Shown: positions 1 to 8,317 of the stretch, piece by piece | Layout of the letters: the number at the start of each line of letters is the position of its first letter | How positions within the stretch are numbered: position 1 is the first letter of the stretch | NCBI RefSeq assembly: GCF_963675965.1 | Contig: NZ_OY780935.1 | Coordinates: forward strand, 2,778,501-2,842,500 | Source: an uncultured Celeribacter sp. | Lineage (GTDB): Bacteria; Pseudomonadota; Alphaproteobacteria; Rhodobacterales; Rhodobacteraceae | DNA length: 64,000 bases | Direction: 5' to 3' | The notes under the pieces: model-generated | Databases searched by the model: none | What the model saw: the letters and a program-made list of their open reading frames with translations, nothing else | Told to the model about the DNA's origin: nothing | Program-made: the position numbers and the translations under genes

Positions 1-1
1 C

Positions 2-1282
2 GGCGCCGCTAAGGTCGCAGCGCAAGACGCGCTGGGAGCACTTCGCGATTGGCAGGCGGGACTGCTTTCATGGAACGCCGTACCACGTGGCCTACTCATT
101 GCCGGGCCGGTCGGGACAGGCAAGACGGAGTTGGCGCGATCCCTCGCGGGAGAGGCGGACGTTCATTTGGTGACGGCCAGCTATAACCAGTGGCAGAAAT
201 CAGGAAGCCTCAGCCACTTTCTGGGTGCCATGGAGAAGAGTTTCGACGAAGCCAAGCGCGAGGCACCGTCCATTCTCTTCATCGATGAAGTCGATTCCTT
301 CTATACGCGAACGGATCTTAGTGGGGACGGGCGCAATGACTCTTATGACGTCAAAGCCATCGCAGCATTGCTAGAGAAGCTTGACGGGATCTCCGACCGT
401 GAAGGGGTGATCGTCGTCGCCGCCTGCAACCACTTGAAATTCGTTGACCCTGCGATCCGCCGGGCGGGTCGGTTTGATGTTGTCGTCGAGATCGGCCTTC
501 CCACCTTCGAGGAGCTTGCGGTGATTTTTGGCCAGCATCTCGGAGACCGTACTTCGGAGATCGATCTGACAGTCTGCGCCGCGGCGGCACTTGGGCGAAC
601 AGGGGCAGATTGTGCCGCCGCAGTTCGTATGGCTGGCGCAACTGCGCGGCGAGGAAACCGGGCGATGACAACTGATGATATCCTCGCGGCACTTGAAGGT
701 GATGCGCCTAAGATGTCGGATGAAGAATGGCTTCGGCTCGCAGTCCATGAGTGTGGGCACGCCATCGTCGCGACTGAGCTGAATGTAGGGTCGGTAGAGT
801 ATGTCCGCATTGGCGGTTCAGGTGGCGAGTGTAAGGTTGCCGTCACGAGTGTCCTGCAGACAGAGAACGATCTTCACCTCTCTCGGTGCGTTGCATTGGC
901 CGGTCGCGAAGCCGAACGGACGATCTTTGGGACAGTCGTAACCGGTTCTGGTGGCGTGCTCGACAGCGACATCGCCAAAGCAATGAAATCCGCCTCTGAC
1001 CAGATCTGTGCCTATGGCATGGGCAGTCTCGGGCCGATCTGGCTGGCACCAGCAGGCTCTCCAGCATCGGTGCGCGAAGCGGTTTCTGGCCACCTGCCAG
1101 AGGTCGCAGAGCTCCTCCAGACTGCAGAGGACACAGCCAGAAACATTCTCGTTGAACACCGGGATGTATTGGTCGAGATGGCCAGCTACCTCGCCCAGAC
1201 AAAGGTACTCTATGGGGATGACCTTGATCGGTACCTAGCGAGAGTTCCCGTTCAGGAAAGGGGTACGTCAGCCATGCGGTAA
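2..1282 (+). CDS. AAA+ ATPase fused to M41 (FtsH-like) metalloprotease, 5' end outside window
   Basis: The reading frame is open from base 2, so the N-terminus is missing. An in-frame TTG at 131 cannot be the real start because it falls just after the Walker A motif GPVGTGKT (104-127). Walker B is ILFIDEVDSF (about 272-301) and a second-region-of-homology segment reads DPAIRRAGRFD (about 444-476). The C-terminal third is peptidase M41-like, with the zinc site HECGH at 746-760 and the downstream metal-ligand region VLDSDIAKA. This is the FtsH layout, an ATP-driven protease; whether the usual N-terminal membrane anchor exists cannot be seen. Its place beside a Tn7-like operon suggests cargo, and a protective or protein-quality-control role is speculation. 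A 14-bp inverted repeat follows the stop. Confidence 0.85.
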   Translation, partial: GAAKVAAQDALGALRDWQAGLLSWNAVPRGLLIAGPVGTGKTELARSLAGEADVHLVTASYNQWQKSGSLSHFLGAMEKSFDEAKREAPSILFIDEVDSFYTRTDLSGDGRNDSYDVKAIAALLEKLDGISDREGVIVVAACNHLKFVDPAIRRAGRFDVVVEIGLPTFEELAVIFGQHLGDRTSEIDLTVCAAAALGRTGADCAAAVRMAGATARRGNRAMTTDDILAALEGDAPKMSDEEWLRLAVHECGHAIVATELNVGSVEYVRIGGSGGECKVAVTSVLQTENDLHLSRCVALAGREAERTIFGTVVTGSGGVLDSDIAKAMKSASDQICAYGMGSLGPIWLAPAGSPASVREAVSGHLPEVAELLQTAEDTARNILVEHRDVLVEMASYLAQTKVLYGDDLDRYLARVPVQERGTSAMR

Positions 1283-1304
1283 TGAGCTGGCTATGTTAAA
1301 CACA

Positions 1305-1351
1305 GGATGTCATCAGGGCTGCGAGCAGGCCATCGATCCCTGATGACATCC
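1305..1351. repeat. Perfect 14-bp inverted repeat, 19-nt loop
   Basis: Arms GGATGTCATCAGGG (1305-1318) and CCCTGATGACATCC (1338-1351) are exact reverse complements, and the loop holds a smaller CTGC-GA-GCAG hairpin. It begins 22 bases after the protease stop codon. There is no T-run, so it is not a textbook intrinsic terminator; it may be an mRNA 3'-end structure or a leftover of another mobile element. Confidence 0.6.
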
Positions 1352-1568
1352 AACTCGATCAATCTTACCCTCGCCCCATGAGAACAACATGGCCAGATCA
1401 TCAGCGCCATCGCATGGACGCACTTTGCGCGCCGAAGTTGGAGAAGGCGCACTGCCAGATGCCATGCGGTAGGGCTGTGCGCCTCTTTGTTCGGTCGCCA
1501 GCGCCACGCGCCTGCATCGTGGACCTGGTCACGTCTCAACAGCAGTGTGTCAGCAAAGTACGCATGGC

Positions 1569-2111
1569 ATGTTGAAAGGTGTCTTTTCGCAAACCCCTCG
1601 CGACCACTGGAAACTGCTCAGCACGGGCCTCCCGGAGGGTGGAATCGAATCGTTGTTCGCCACGGAAATCGAATGCGTCGAGCGCATGGAGGCCCTCCTC
1701 TGGCCCGAAGGGCGGGACTGCCCGCGGTGTCGGAGTAAAAAATTTTGGCTGATCAAAGAGCGTAATTTGTACGAATGCGCCCATTGCAGCCATCAATTTT
1801 CGCCGTGGTCATCAACGCCTATGGCGAAGCGAAAAGTGGGTCTGAAATCATGTATGCTGGGAGCGGAGTTCCTCATCGTGAGCTTGGCTGCAGGGCGCAC
1901 GGAAATCCAAACGATACAGAAATTCGCGAAGGTGACGGGGCTCTCCTACCGTCCAGCACGTGATCTACGGTCCTCAATGGGTGAGGAGCTCTCTAAGCTG
2001 TTCGGTGGCTTCTGGGGGGGCATGGTTTGTGTGAATGAAATGGACATTACACACTATCTGGAAGATCGGCTGGACGCTCTCAGAGCACACTACGGGTTTG
2101 ACGAAGACTAG
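1569..2111 (+). CDS. IS1595-type transposase zinc-ribbon domain protein without DDE domain
   Basis: A protein of about 180 aa. The N-terminal half resembles the zinc-ribbon DNA-binding region of IS1595/ISXO2 transposases: an acidic start, LLWPEGRDCPRC, then CAHCSHQFSPWSSTP (two CxxC knuckles about 20 residues apart), followed by a helical stretch like the transposase linker (TGLSYRPARDL). The DDE nuclease domain that should follow is absent; the protein ends in a short unrelated tail. It is either the remnant of an insertion sequence or a domesticated DNA-binding protein. The start is uncertain: ATG 1569 was chosen, GTG 1545 is in frame upstream, and neither has a good ribosome-binding site. 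It sits 0.7 kb before tnsA, in the same direction. Confidence 0.6.
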   Translation: MLKGVFSQTPRDHWKLLSTGLPEGGIESLFATEIECVERMEALLWPEGRDCPRCRSKKFWLIKERNLYECAHCSHQFSPWSSTPMAKRKVGLKSCMLGAEFLIVSLAAGRTEIQTIQKFAKVTGLSYRPARDLRSSMGEELSKLFGGFWGGMVCVNEMDITHYLEDRLDALRAHYGFDED

Positions 2112-2802
2112 AAATGGTCGATCAGGAAATAGCCCAACCTGAGTGAAGTGCATAAATTCCGACATCCTGAAGTGCTTACAGCCCTGTGAAAGCTGCAGGC
2201 CGGCCCCTACTTGATTTCCAGAAGGAGGTTGTTTGCGAAAACCGAGGACGCCACATGCGAGACGAAGGAACGGAGCCATAAAAAAGACTGCGAAAAAGGA
2301 AACTGCAGATTTTTTCGCTTTTCCCATTTAAATCAATGCCTTGAAGGCTCTCTTCGGGCATGCTTATCAAACACGCAGCAGCCAGTTCCATGGCCTGCGG
2401 CGTCGCACAAAAAGTCGAAAGGAGATCAATACAGCGAAATGTAGGAGGCCCCCGCCCTGCAAGACGGCGGCCTCCAGAGACAGGATCAAAGCCCGGTCAG
2501 TACATACGGGTAAGATAGCCTCGGATGTCCGTAATTTCAACGGGTGAATGGTCTGTCGCCGATCCTCTCTGACGCCCGGCACCTCTGCTGGGGATCGCTC
2601 GTACACACAGCATTCATGAGCTTGGTCAGCTGAATAGACCATCACCCACATCCCTGGAAAGTCTATTGCGCCGGTCCGGCGCAAACGGGGAAGGTATGTC
2701 TGTAGCTTTAGCAGCGCGTAGCTGAGCAGCAGGCATTTGCCCCTTTCCAGGACCAAGACCGAGGCGCGGTGCGCCCGCAAAGCAATCTGGAAACAACGAC
2801 AC
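2112..2802. other. 690-bp non-coding interval upstream of tnsA
   Basis: No convincing gene was found on either strand. It contains a GC-rich imperfect hairpin (arms 2444-2456 and 2466-2475, no T-run) and a perfect palindrome, TTGCGCCGG-T-CCGGCGCAA, at 2666-2684, about 120 bases before tnsA. No copy of the transposon-end repeat seen at 8195-8317 was found here. The interval probably carries the promoter of the tns operon. Confidence 0.5.
2666..2684. promoter_or_regulatory. Perfect 19-bp palindrome upstream of the tns operon
   Basis: Nine-base arms TTGCGCCGG and CCGGCGCAA flank a single central T. Its place between the last upstream gene and tnsA makes an operator plausible, but no cognate regulator can be assigned. 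Confidence 0.4.
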
Positions 2803-3486
2803 ATGACAGAGACGAGACATCACTTTAGGCCCACGCCGGCGAAGAGTCGGGCTGTTCGCAAAATCCCGAAATCTTCGAAAGGCCATTTCGTCGGTGAATT
2901 GGTATATGACAATATCAATGGCGAACCTCAACGCCTTGGATTTGCCAGCTACACCGAATTCAAGGCAGCGATTTGCCTGATCTACCGGGACGATTTTGCC
3001 GATATTGAAGAGCAGATTGCATCTGTGCCCTTCAACCACCCGAGAGGCACCCCCAGCGAGCATTTCATTGATTACCGGTTTACCACAAAGGGTGGAAAGG
3101 CGATTGGCATTTCTGTGAAACCGGAGCGGATCGCCAAGACCTATGACTACCAAGCGACGATCAACGCTGTGAAGAAAGCCGCGATTGGCAATATTTGCGA
3201 CGCCTTTGCAACTGTGACAGAGCGGAACATCTGTCCGATCGAGCTGCACAATGCTGAACTTTTTCACTCAGCAAGGCGGCCGGAACCCGCGATTGATGCT
3301 ATTGTTCTCGAGGGCTTGGCTCGGCTTGAAACAACAGTATCGATCGAGCAGTTCCTCGCAGACATCGGGCTGAATGGTCGGGGGTTTCGGAGCGTGGCGC
3401 GTGCAATCCGTTTTGGGCATGCGCGCCTTTTTACCCCTGAAAAGATCCGTGGGAAAACGTTAATTGAACGGGGGAACTCTGCGTAA
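2803..3486 (+). CDS. tnsA: TnsA-like transposon endonuclease
   Basis: In Tn7-like elements TnsA cuts the 5' strands at the transposon ends while TnsB cuts the 3' strands, which gives cut-and-paste movement. This 227-aa protein shows the expected restriction-nuclease-like residues: Glu52 (SYTEFKAA), Asp90 (HFIDYRF) and Lys106 (GISVKPER), in the usual order, followed by a C-terminal domain with predicted helices that in Tn7 contacts TnsC. ATG 2803 was chosen; an in-frame TTG at 2737 would add 22 residues of poor similarity. The stop and the tnsB start overlap as TAATG, so translation is coupled. Assignment rests on the motif pattern plus perfect synteny with tnsB, tnsC and tniQ. Confidence 0.85.
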   Translation: MTETRHHFRPTPAKSRAVRKIPKSSKGHFVGELVYDNINGEPQRLGFASYTEFKAAICLIYRDDFADIEEQIASVPFNHPRGTPSEHFIDYRFTTKGGKAIGISVKPERIAKTYDYQATINAVKKAAIGNICDAFATVTERNICPIELHNAELFHSARRPEPAIDAIVLEGLARLETTVSIEQFLADIGLNGRGFRSVARAIRFGHARLFTPEKIRGKTLIERGNSA

Positions 3487-5681
3487 TGGCTGCCCCGTTT
3501 AAGAAAAAGAACAAGGTCCTTCTCGAGAAGGATTGTGAGTTCGCGATCGGTGTCCGGCAGGGGCGCGTCCTTGAGGTGCGTCCTGAGGGATACTTGGTGT
3601 TCTGGGAAGAATGGTCCGATCCGGACACTGGCGAATGCCATGAGAGCACTGCAGGTGTTATTTCCTACGACGCGATTGTTACAGAGAACAACTACGGAAC
3701 TCTCAAGATTCTGCGGCGTCCCTTGGCTAAACCGTTTGACCGCGACCAGATCCGTCGCATCGAACGGTTGCCAGTCGAAGTCGCGCGCCAGCGTTTCAAA
3801 AAGCAATATGTCTTGGCAATCCAGGACATGATTGATGCAGGGGAGCTTCGGCCGATCCGTGACGATTTCTGCGAAAAGATCATCGATATCGTCGCAAAAG
3901 GCAAAAACCGGTACGATAAGTACCTTGCGGCACTCGCAATCCGTGAAGGGAAGAGGGGTGGTGCAAGGGCTCGGAAAAAGAAGACCGAAATCGAGAAATC
4001 GGTTGAATTCCACCAAGGGTTTAAATGCGGTCACACCATGTGGAAGTGGTACTGGCAGTGGCGTATTGACGGCGACGACGGTCTCTTTGACAAATATAGG
4101 AACTGCGGAAAATACAATCGTTACGACGATGCGACTGATGCCTTCATCGTACGTATCCTGAATATTCTTTGGGATCAGGAGCGTCCGACCGTAAAATCCT
4201 TCGTTGAAAGTGTGCAGGCTGCAATTGACGCCGAGAATGAGCGGCGTGAGCGTTTGCCCGTGCCGGCAGCCAAGATGAAGAGGGTCGGGCATGACTACAT
4301 TCTGAGGCTGATCAAGGAGCACGCTCCGCTGGATCATAAGATCCGTAGGGACGGGTGGGACAAGGCTTACAAGGATATGCACACGCTGGGCGTGGGGATT
4401 GAGACCTCCCGGGCATTGCAGCGTGTAGAAATTGACGAATATACGGTCGACCTTTTCGTGCTCATGCAAAGCACGGGCTTGTTCGATCACTTGCCGCAGT
4501 CCATCAAAAACATTCTGCAGTTGGACGGGGTCGCGCGACGGGTCACATTGTCTGCCGCACTTGATGTTCACACTCGTTGCTTCCTTGCATTGCAGATTGT
4601 TCCGGAGGGCATTGAAAGCCGCCTGTCCCATACCCTGGAAATGATCTACACGGACAAGAACCCAATTGCTGACGCCGCTGGTGCCAAATTCGGTTGGCCT
4701 ATGGCAGGTGTCCCTGAAACCATTGTTCTTGATCGTGGCCCTGCTTACGTCACTGATGATGCTTATGACATTCTCGCCAGCCTCGGCATTACCAATCTCG
4801 GGGCACCTGCCGGGAAGCCTTGGCTGAAACCTTTCATCGAACGAGTTTTTCGGACGATTCACAACGACCTTCTGCTGCGGTTTTCGGGGCGTGCATTCAG
4901 CAACGTGGTTGAGCGCGGCGAAAATGATTCCGCGGCGCGCGCCACGCTGACTTTGGAAGCATTTCTTGTTTGGCTCGTGCGATGGACGGTCGATGCCTAC
5001 CATACCAAGTATCACGCCGGTTTGGGAATGTCTCCGAACCAGGCATGGCAAAAGGCGTTCAAGGAGTGTGAGCCGCATTTCCTTAGCAGCGATGAAATGC
5101 GCGAGGCCTTCGGTGTTCGGGGACGGCGAAAGCTCGGCCGGAGAGGGCTTCGCGTGTGCCATATCGACTATCAGGTCGATGCCGTCATGGAAAAGTTTCT
5201 CAATTCCAGTGCGGAGTATTTCGACTTCCTTCGGTGGGATGGTGATGTCGGAACTATCAGTGTCCGCTGTGATGACGGACCATGGACCACTGTGCCTGCT
5301 GCGGATGAACAGTGGATTGGCAAAAACGATACAGATCTGCGTGTTTGGCTCCAGGAGCGATCTGAGCAGGACGCAGACGAAGCCCGCGCGCGCCGTGATT
5401 TTATCATTGATGCGAACAAGGAGTCTATCCGTCTGAAGCAACTGATGGGATTGTTTTCTTTGCCCAAGACGCACGCCGAACTCCAAAAAGATGTCGATCG
5501 TTTCATGCGGCACGCTGACACCGCCGAGCGTCGCCATGCCGCTGGGCCGTATCGCGACCTCCTCGACGACATCGACGACGGCATGGACGGAGGGCGTGCG
5601 CAGCAAGTCATTGAGGATTCGAGTGAGCACAATGCGGTCGATCACGAAGATGATGATTTTGACGAAGATTCCATGGAGTAA
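3486..5681 (+). CDS. tnsB: TnsB-like DDE transposase
   Basis: A 731-aa Mu/Tn7-type integrase-fold transposase that binds the transposon ends and performs 3' cleavage and strand transfer. The catalytic triad is visible: Asp317 (VEIDEYTVD), Asp416 (IVLDRGPAY) and Glu452 (KPFIERVFRT), with the D-35-E spacing of the DDE family. The N-terminal 300 residues hold helix-turn-helix-like segments (for example KCGHTMWKWYWQWRIDGDDG), expected to read the end repeats. The C-terminal Mu-type beta-barrel region follows, and the tail is very acidic. It starts at the TAATG overlap with tnsA and ends 2 bases before tnsC. The next gene's ribosome-binding site GGAG is inside the last codons. Confidence 0.95.
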   Translation: MAAPFKKKNKVLLEKDCEFAIGVRQGRVLEVRPEGYLVFWEEWSDPDTGECHESTAGVISYDAIVTENNYGTLKILRRPLAKPFDRDQIRRIERLPVEVARQRFKKQYVLAIQDMIDAGELRPIRDDFCEKIIDIVAKGKNRYDKYLAALAIREGKRGGARARKKKTEIEKSVEFHQGFKCGHTMWKWYWQWRIDGDDGLFDKYRNCGKYNRYDDATDAFIVRILNILWDQERPTVKSFVESVQAAIDAENERRERLPVPAAKMKRVGHDYILRLIKEHAPLDHKIRRDGWDKAYKDMHTLGVGIETSRALQRVEIDEYTVDLFVLMQSTGLFDHLPQSIKNILQLDGVARRVTLSAALDVHTRCFLALQIVPEGIESRLSHTLEMIYTDKNPIADAAGAKFGWPMAGVPETIVLDRGPAYVTDDAYDILASLGITNLGAPAGKPWLKPFIERVFRTIHNDLLLRFSGRAFSNVVERGENDSAARATLTLEAFLVWLVRWTVDAYHTKYHAGLGMSPNQAWQKAFKECEPHFLSSDEMREAFGVRGRRKLGRRGLRVCHIDYQVDAVMEKFLNSSAEYFDFLRWDGDVGTISVRCDDGPWTTVPAADEQWIGKNDTDLRVWLQERSEQDADEARARRDFIIDANKESIRLKQLMGLFSLPKTHAELQKDVDRFMRHADTAERRHAAGPYRDLLDDIDDGMDGGRAQQVIEDSSEHNAVDHEDDDFDEDSME

Positions 5682-5683
5682 AC

Positions 5684-6658
5684 ATGAATTATACGACGAC
5701 AATTTCCCCTGAAACCATCACTGAGAAACTTCAGTGGTTGAAGGATAGGTATTGGAAATTCGGTGAGGAAGACACGTTGGCAGATCATCTTTTTGACCTC
5801 TATGAAGTCGATGATGAGGGACGGATGACGGCAGAACCGCGTCGCGATCCTCTTACCGGTGAGACGAAGGGCCTCATGGTTCTGGGCGCTTCCGGCAATG
5901 GCAAGACCGCGCTGCTCAAGCGTGCGCTGCGGGTAGATCCTGTCCTGACGCCGTTCAAGATTGATCAGGGGGGGAACACGCTTTTTATTACTGTGCCGCC
6001 GGAGGCCACAATCAAAAAACTCGCAGAGATCATCCTTGAGAAGACGGGGTATGCAAGAGTCGATACCAAAATTCGGGCGGCCGATGCTTGGGAAATGGCG
6101 CGGCATCGGTTCGGTTTGGTTGGGATCAAAACGGTGGTCATCGATGAGTGCCACCATATCCTTCGCTCAGGTTCTGGGCGTGATGTCCTGGGGGCAATTC
6201 AGTCCCTGAAGCACATCATGCAGTCAGATCCTGGTGTTGCTCTCGTTATTGCGGGTGTTTCCAGCCTGAAGGATGGCCTTTTGTCGGAGGTGTCGGGCGA
6301 AACCTATCGGCGGTTCCAAGAAATTCATCTGCCAAGGATCTACCCAGGTAGTAAGTCTGCGCAACTGTTCGGTAACAATTTCATGAAATCGGCCAATATC
6401 CTCGGTGTGGGGACAGATGCAGACGATGAATGGGCGGACCGCATTCTGTTTGCTGAACATGGGCAGGTTGGTCGGAGTGTGGCACTTGCCAAAGAGATCC
6501 TCCGGGATGCCATTACCCGTAAGCGTGATGAGCTCTCCCTCCAGCACGCCGAACGTGTGTTCAGGAAATCAAAGTCGGGCCTCGACATGACGCCGTTTCA
6601 TGCTGCGGAATGGGATGTGGTGAAATCTGAGCTGACTGCCATGGGATGGGGGCAGTGA
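5684..6658 (+). CDS. tnsC: TnsC-like AAA+ target-selection ATPase
   Basis: The AAA+ regulator that bridges the TniQ-marked target and the TnsAB transposase. The 324-aa chain has Walker A GASGNGKTA (residues 68-76), Walker B VVIDECHHI with Asp154, and a sensor-1-like region (ALVIAGVSSLKDG). At 324 aa it is much shorter than Tn7 TnsC (about 555 aa) and closer in size to TniB or the TnsC of compact Tn7-like elements. It is preceded by GGAG five bases upstream and overlaps tniQ as TGATG. Confidence 0.93.
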   Translation: MNYTTTISPETITEKLQWLKDRYWKFGEEDTLADHLFDLYEVDDEGRMTAEPRRDPLTGETKGLMVLGASGNGKTALLKRALRVDPVLTPFKIDQGGNTLFITVPPEATIKKLAEIILEKTGYARVDTKIRAADAWEMARHRFGLVGIKTVVIDECHHILRSGSGRDVLGAIQSLKHIMQSDPGVALVIAGVSSLKDGLLSEVSGETYRRFQEIHLPRIYPGSKSAQLFGNNFMKSANILGVGTDADDEWADRILFAEHGQVGRSVALAKEILRDAITRKRDELSLQHAERVFRKSKSGLDMTPFHAAEWDVVKSELTAMGWGQ

Positions 6659-8139
6659 TGACCCTTTGGCCCCCGCTCCCTTTCGACCCCGAAGAAACGC
6701 TGCTGTCCTACGCTGACCGGTTGGCAATGATGCACACTGGTCGGGGTATGGCGCGGCTCGTCAAGGATTTCGGGATCAACGTCGAGCACTTCACGTCAGG
6801 CCGCGATGAAGCCGTTGCGGCATTTGCGGAGGGAGTAGGGCTTTCCTTTGAGTATATCCAGCGTTCGTCTGTTCGTACGTTGCAGTGGGGAGGAAGTTTC
6901 CGCGGTGAACCGATTTCGAAAGGATTTCTTTCCCCTCAGGTCGCCTGCTATTGCCCTGCATGTCTGGAGGAAGACGGAGCGAAATCAGATTACAAGTTTC
7001 GGCTGATCTGGGGATTTCGCCATGTGGTTCGGTGCGATCGTCACAATCTTTGGCTGACGCAAACTCCGCCGACCAAAGCGAACAATATGCGCGTGGCTCT
7101 TGATGACGCGCCTATGGCGGAGAGGGCCAGTACCTCTTCTGAAACCCCCGAGTACTTGTCCTGGCTTCGGGAACGCGTCCACGGACATGGCACCCCCAAT
7201 GATAAATGGCTGGCGGAACAGACCATTGAACAGGTTCTGGCCGCCTCTGAAATGCTGGGCTGTGTGTTGGAGCATGGTCACAAGGTCACGCTCAAGCAGC
7301 TGTCCTCGCCGCAGATTGAGGAAGCCACGGATATCGGTTTTTCGATCTACAGCGAGGGGCCTGAGGCGATCACAGAGGCTTTGGACACCATCCGTGACAC
7401 ATCACCCGCCAAGGCAGTTCAAGCGGGCCCCTTGGCATATTATGGAGAGCTCTTTGATTGGCTTGATCGTCGTTGCAACAAGATTGACCCTGGTCCGATC
7501 CGAGATCTCTTGCGTGATCACATTGTGAAGCACTCGGCCGTGGAGCCCGGCACAATGGTTCTTGGTGTCGAAATCTCCGAGCGACGGTACCATACTCTTT
7601 CCAGCCTGTCTGAGGCTGTTGGTGTCAAGCGGCCGCGCCTTTCACGCCTCTTGAAAAAGATGGGTGAAATCCCGGCAGACGCCAGCGAAGTCGAAAGCGG
7701 GGGCATGGTGTTCGAGGCAGGCAAGACCGAGTCTCTGATCGAAGCCTTTAAAACCGCGATCTTGCTGAAGGACGTCCCCGAGTATCTCGGTGCCAGAAAA
7801 CGGCAGGTTGAAGTCCTTTATCGCAGAGCGATTCTTCAGCCTTTGGTTCCAAGGACTGGTCGTGGGTCGGTCCGTCATGTTGTCTTTGGCAGGGAACATC
7901 TTGATGAAATCCTGAAGCGGATTTCCGATTTGCCAGAACTGGATGAAACGGAAGTGAAAGGATTTCATCCGCTCGCCTATGCCTGCCAGCGAGGTGCGGG
8001 GTGCTTCGAAGATTTGTTCGCAGGCATTCTTGATGGGCGTATTCCTGCATTTCGCAGCGGCGACACTCTCGGCATCGGCGCAATATATGTTGAGGTCCGC
8101 TCTTTAGTTGAGATGAAAGACTTCGTAGAGACCACGTAA
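6658..8139 (+). CDS. tniQ: TniQ/TnsD-like target-site selection protein
   Basis: A 493-aa protein of the TniQ family. It opens with the family signature PLPFDPEETLLSYADRLA and carries a zinc-binding set Cys99-x2-Cys102 ... Cys126-x2-His129 (YCPACLEE, VRCDRHN). The C-terminal half contains two helix-turn-helix-like stretches (around LSSLSEAVGVKRPRLSRLLK and VPEYLGARKRQVEVLYRR). That length and layout match DNA-binding TnsD-type proteins that pick one fixed chromosomal site, rather than the shorter TniQ of CRISPR-guided elements. The TGATG overlap with tnsC favours ATG 6658; an ATG at 6646 is also in frame. It is the last gene of the operon. Confidence 0.9.
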   Translation: MTLWPPLPFDPEETLLSYADRLAMMHTGRGMARLVKDFGINVEHFTSGRDEAVAAFAEGVGLSFEYIQRSSVRTLQWGGSFRGEPISKGFLSPQVACYCPACLEEDGAKSDYKFRLIWGFRHVVRCDRHNLWLTQTPPTKANNMRVALDDAPMAERASTSSETPEYLSWLRERVHGHGTPNDKWLAEQTIEQVLAASEMLGCVLEHGHKVTLKQLSSPQIEEATDIGFSIYSEGPEAITEALDTIRDTSPAKAVQAGPLAYYGELFDWLDRRCNKIDPGPIRDLLRDHIVKHSAVEPGTMVLGVEISERRYHTLSSLSEAVGVKRPRLSRLLKKMGEIPADASEVESGGMVFEAGKTESLIEAFKTAILLKDVPEYLGARKRQVEVLYRRAILQPLVPRTGRGSVRHVVFGREHLDEILKRISDLPELDETEVKGFHPLAYACQRGAGCFEDLFAGILDGRIPAFRSGDTLGIGAIYVEVRSLVEMKDFVETT

Positions 8140-8154
8140 AGAAATTGACGTACC

Positions 8155-8178
8155 AAGTCCGCTTCGGCGGGCTTTTTT
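8155..8178 (+). terminator. Intrinsic terminator of the tnsABC-tniQ operon
   Basis: An 8-bp stem (AAGTCCGC / GCGGGCTT) with a TTCG tetraloop is followed by TTTTTT, starting 16 bases after the tniQ stop. Confidence 0.85.
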
Positions 8179-8194
8179 GTTGCCTTTTCATGTG

Positions 8195-8317
8195 TTTCGC
8201 GAGATCTTGCCCCGATTTTCGCGAGATCTTTGCTCCGGGTCTAAAGGAGGTAAAAATAACCTATTGTTTTCGCTTGCCTTTAAGAGCTTGTTCGAGATAA
8301 CTTTGCCCCGATTTACA
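8195..8317. repeat. Three direct copies of a 22-24 bp element, likely TnsB-binding sites at the transposon end
   Basis: Copy 1 (8195-8217) and copy 2 (8217-8240) share TTTCGCGAGATCTT and have a 22-bp period. Copy 3 (8290-8313) reads TTCGAGATAACTTTGCCCCG. The common core is TTCGCGAGATCTTTGCCCCGA, all in the same orientation. Copies 1 and 2 abut; copy 3 is 73 bp further out and runs into ATTTACA ending at 8317. Unequally spaced direct repeats pointing to the terminus are how TnsB sites are arranged in Tn7 ends. Confidence 0.65.

Larger units (their letters stand above)
1..8317 (+). mobile_element. Tn7-like transposon, right-hand part (left end outside window)
   Basis: A tnsA-tnsB-tnsC-tniQ operon is followed by a terminator and by three related 22-24 bp elements that run up to ...CCCCGATTTACA, ending at 8317. 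Tn7-like ends usually finish in TGT/ACA, so 8317 is the best candidate terminus; the next five bases, TCAGG, would be the target duplication. No copy of the end repeat was found on either strand between 1 and 2800, so the second end probably lies left of the window and the genes at 2-2111 are probably cargo. The region reads AT-richer than the flanking chromosome. The operon is certain; the terminus and the cargo assignment are inferences. Confidence 0.65.

Noticed and set aside
2733..2746. TTTGCCCC at the upstream edge of tnsA as a left transposon end
   Set aside because: Only eight bases match the end repeat, orientation is wrong for a left end, and there are no further copies.
3264..5702. 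Long open frame on the minus strand opposite tnsB (812 codons)
   Set aside because: It mirrors the codon pattern of tnsB, has no recognisable domain, and tnsB carries the full DDE triad.
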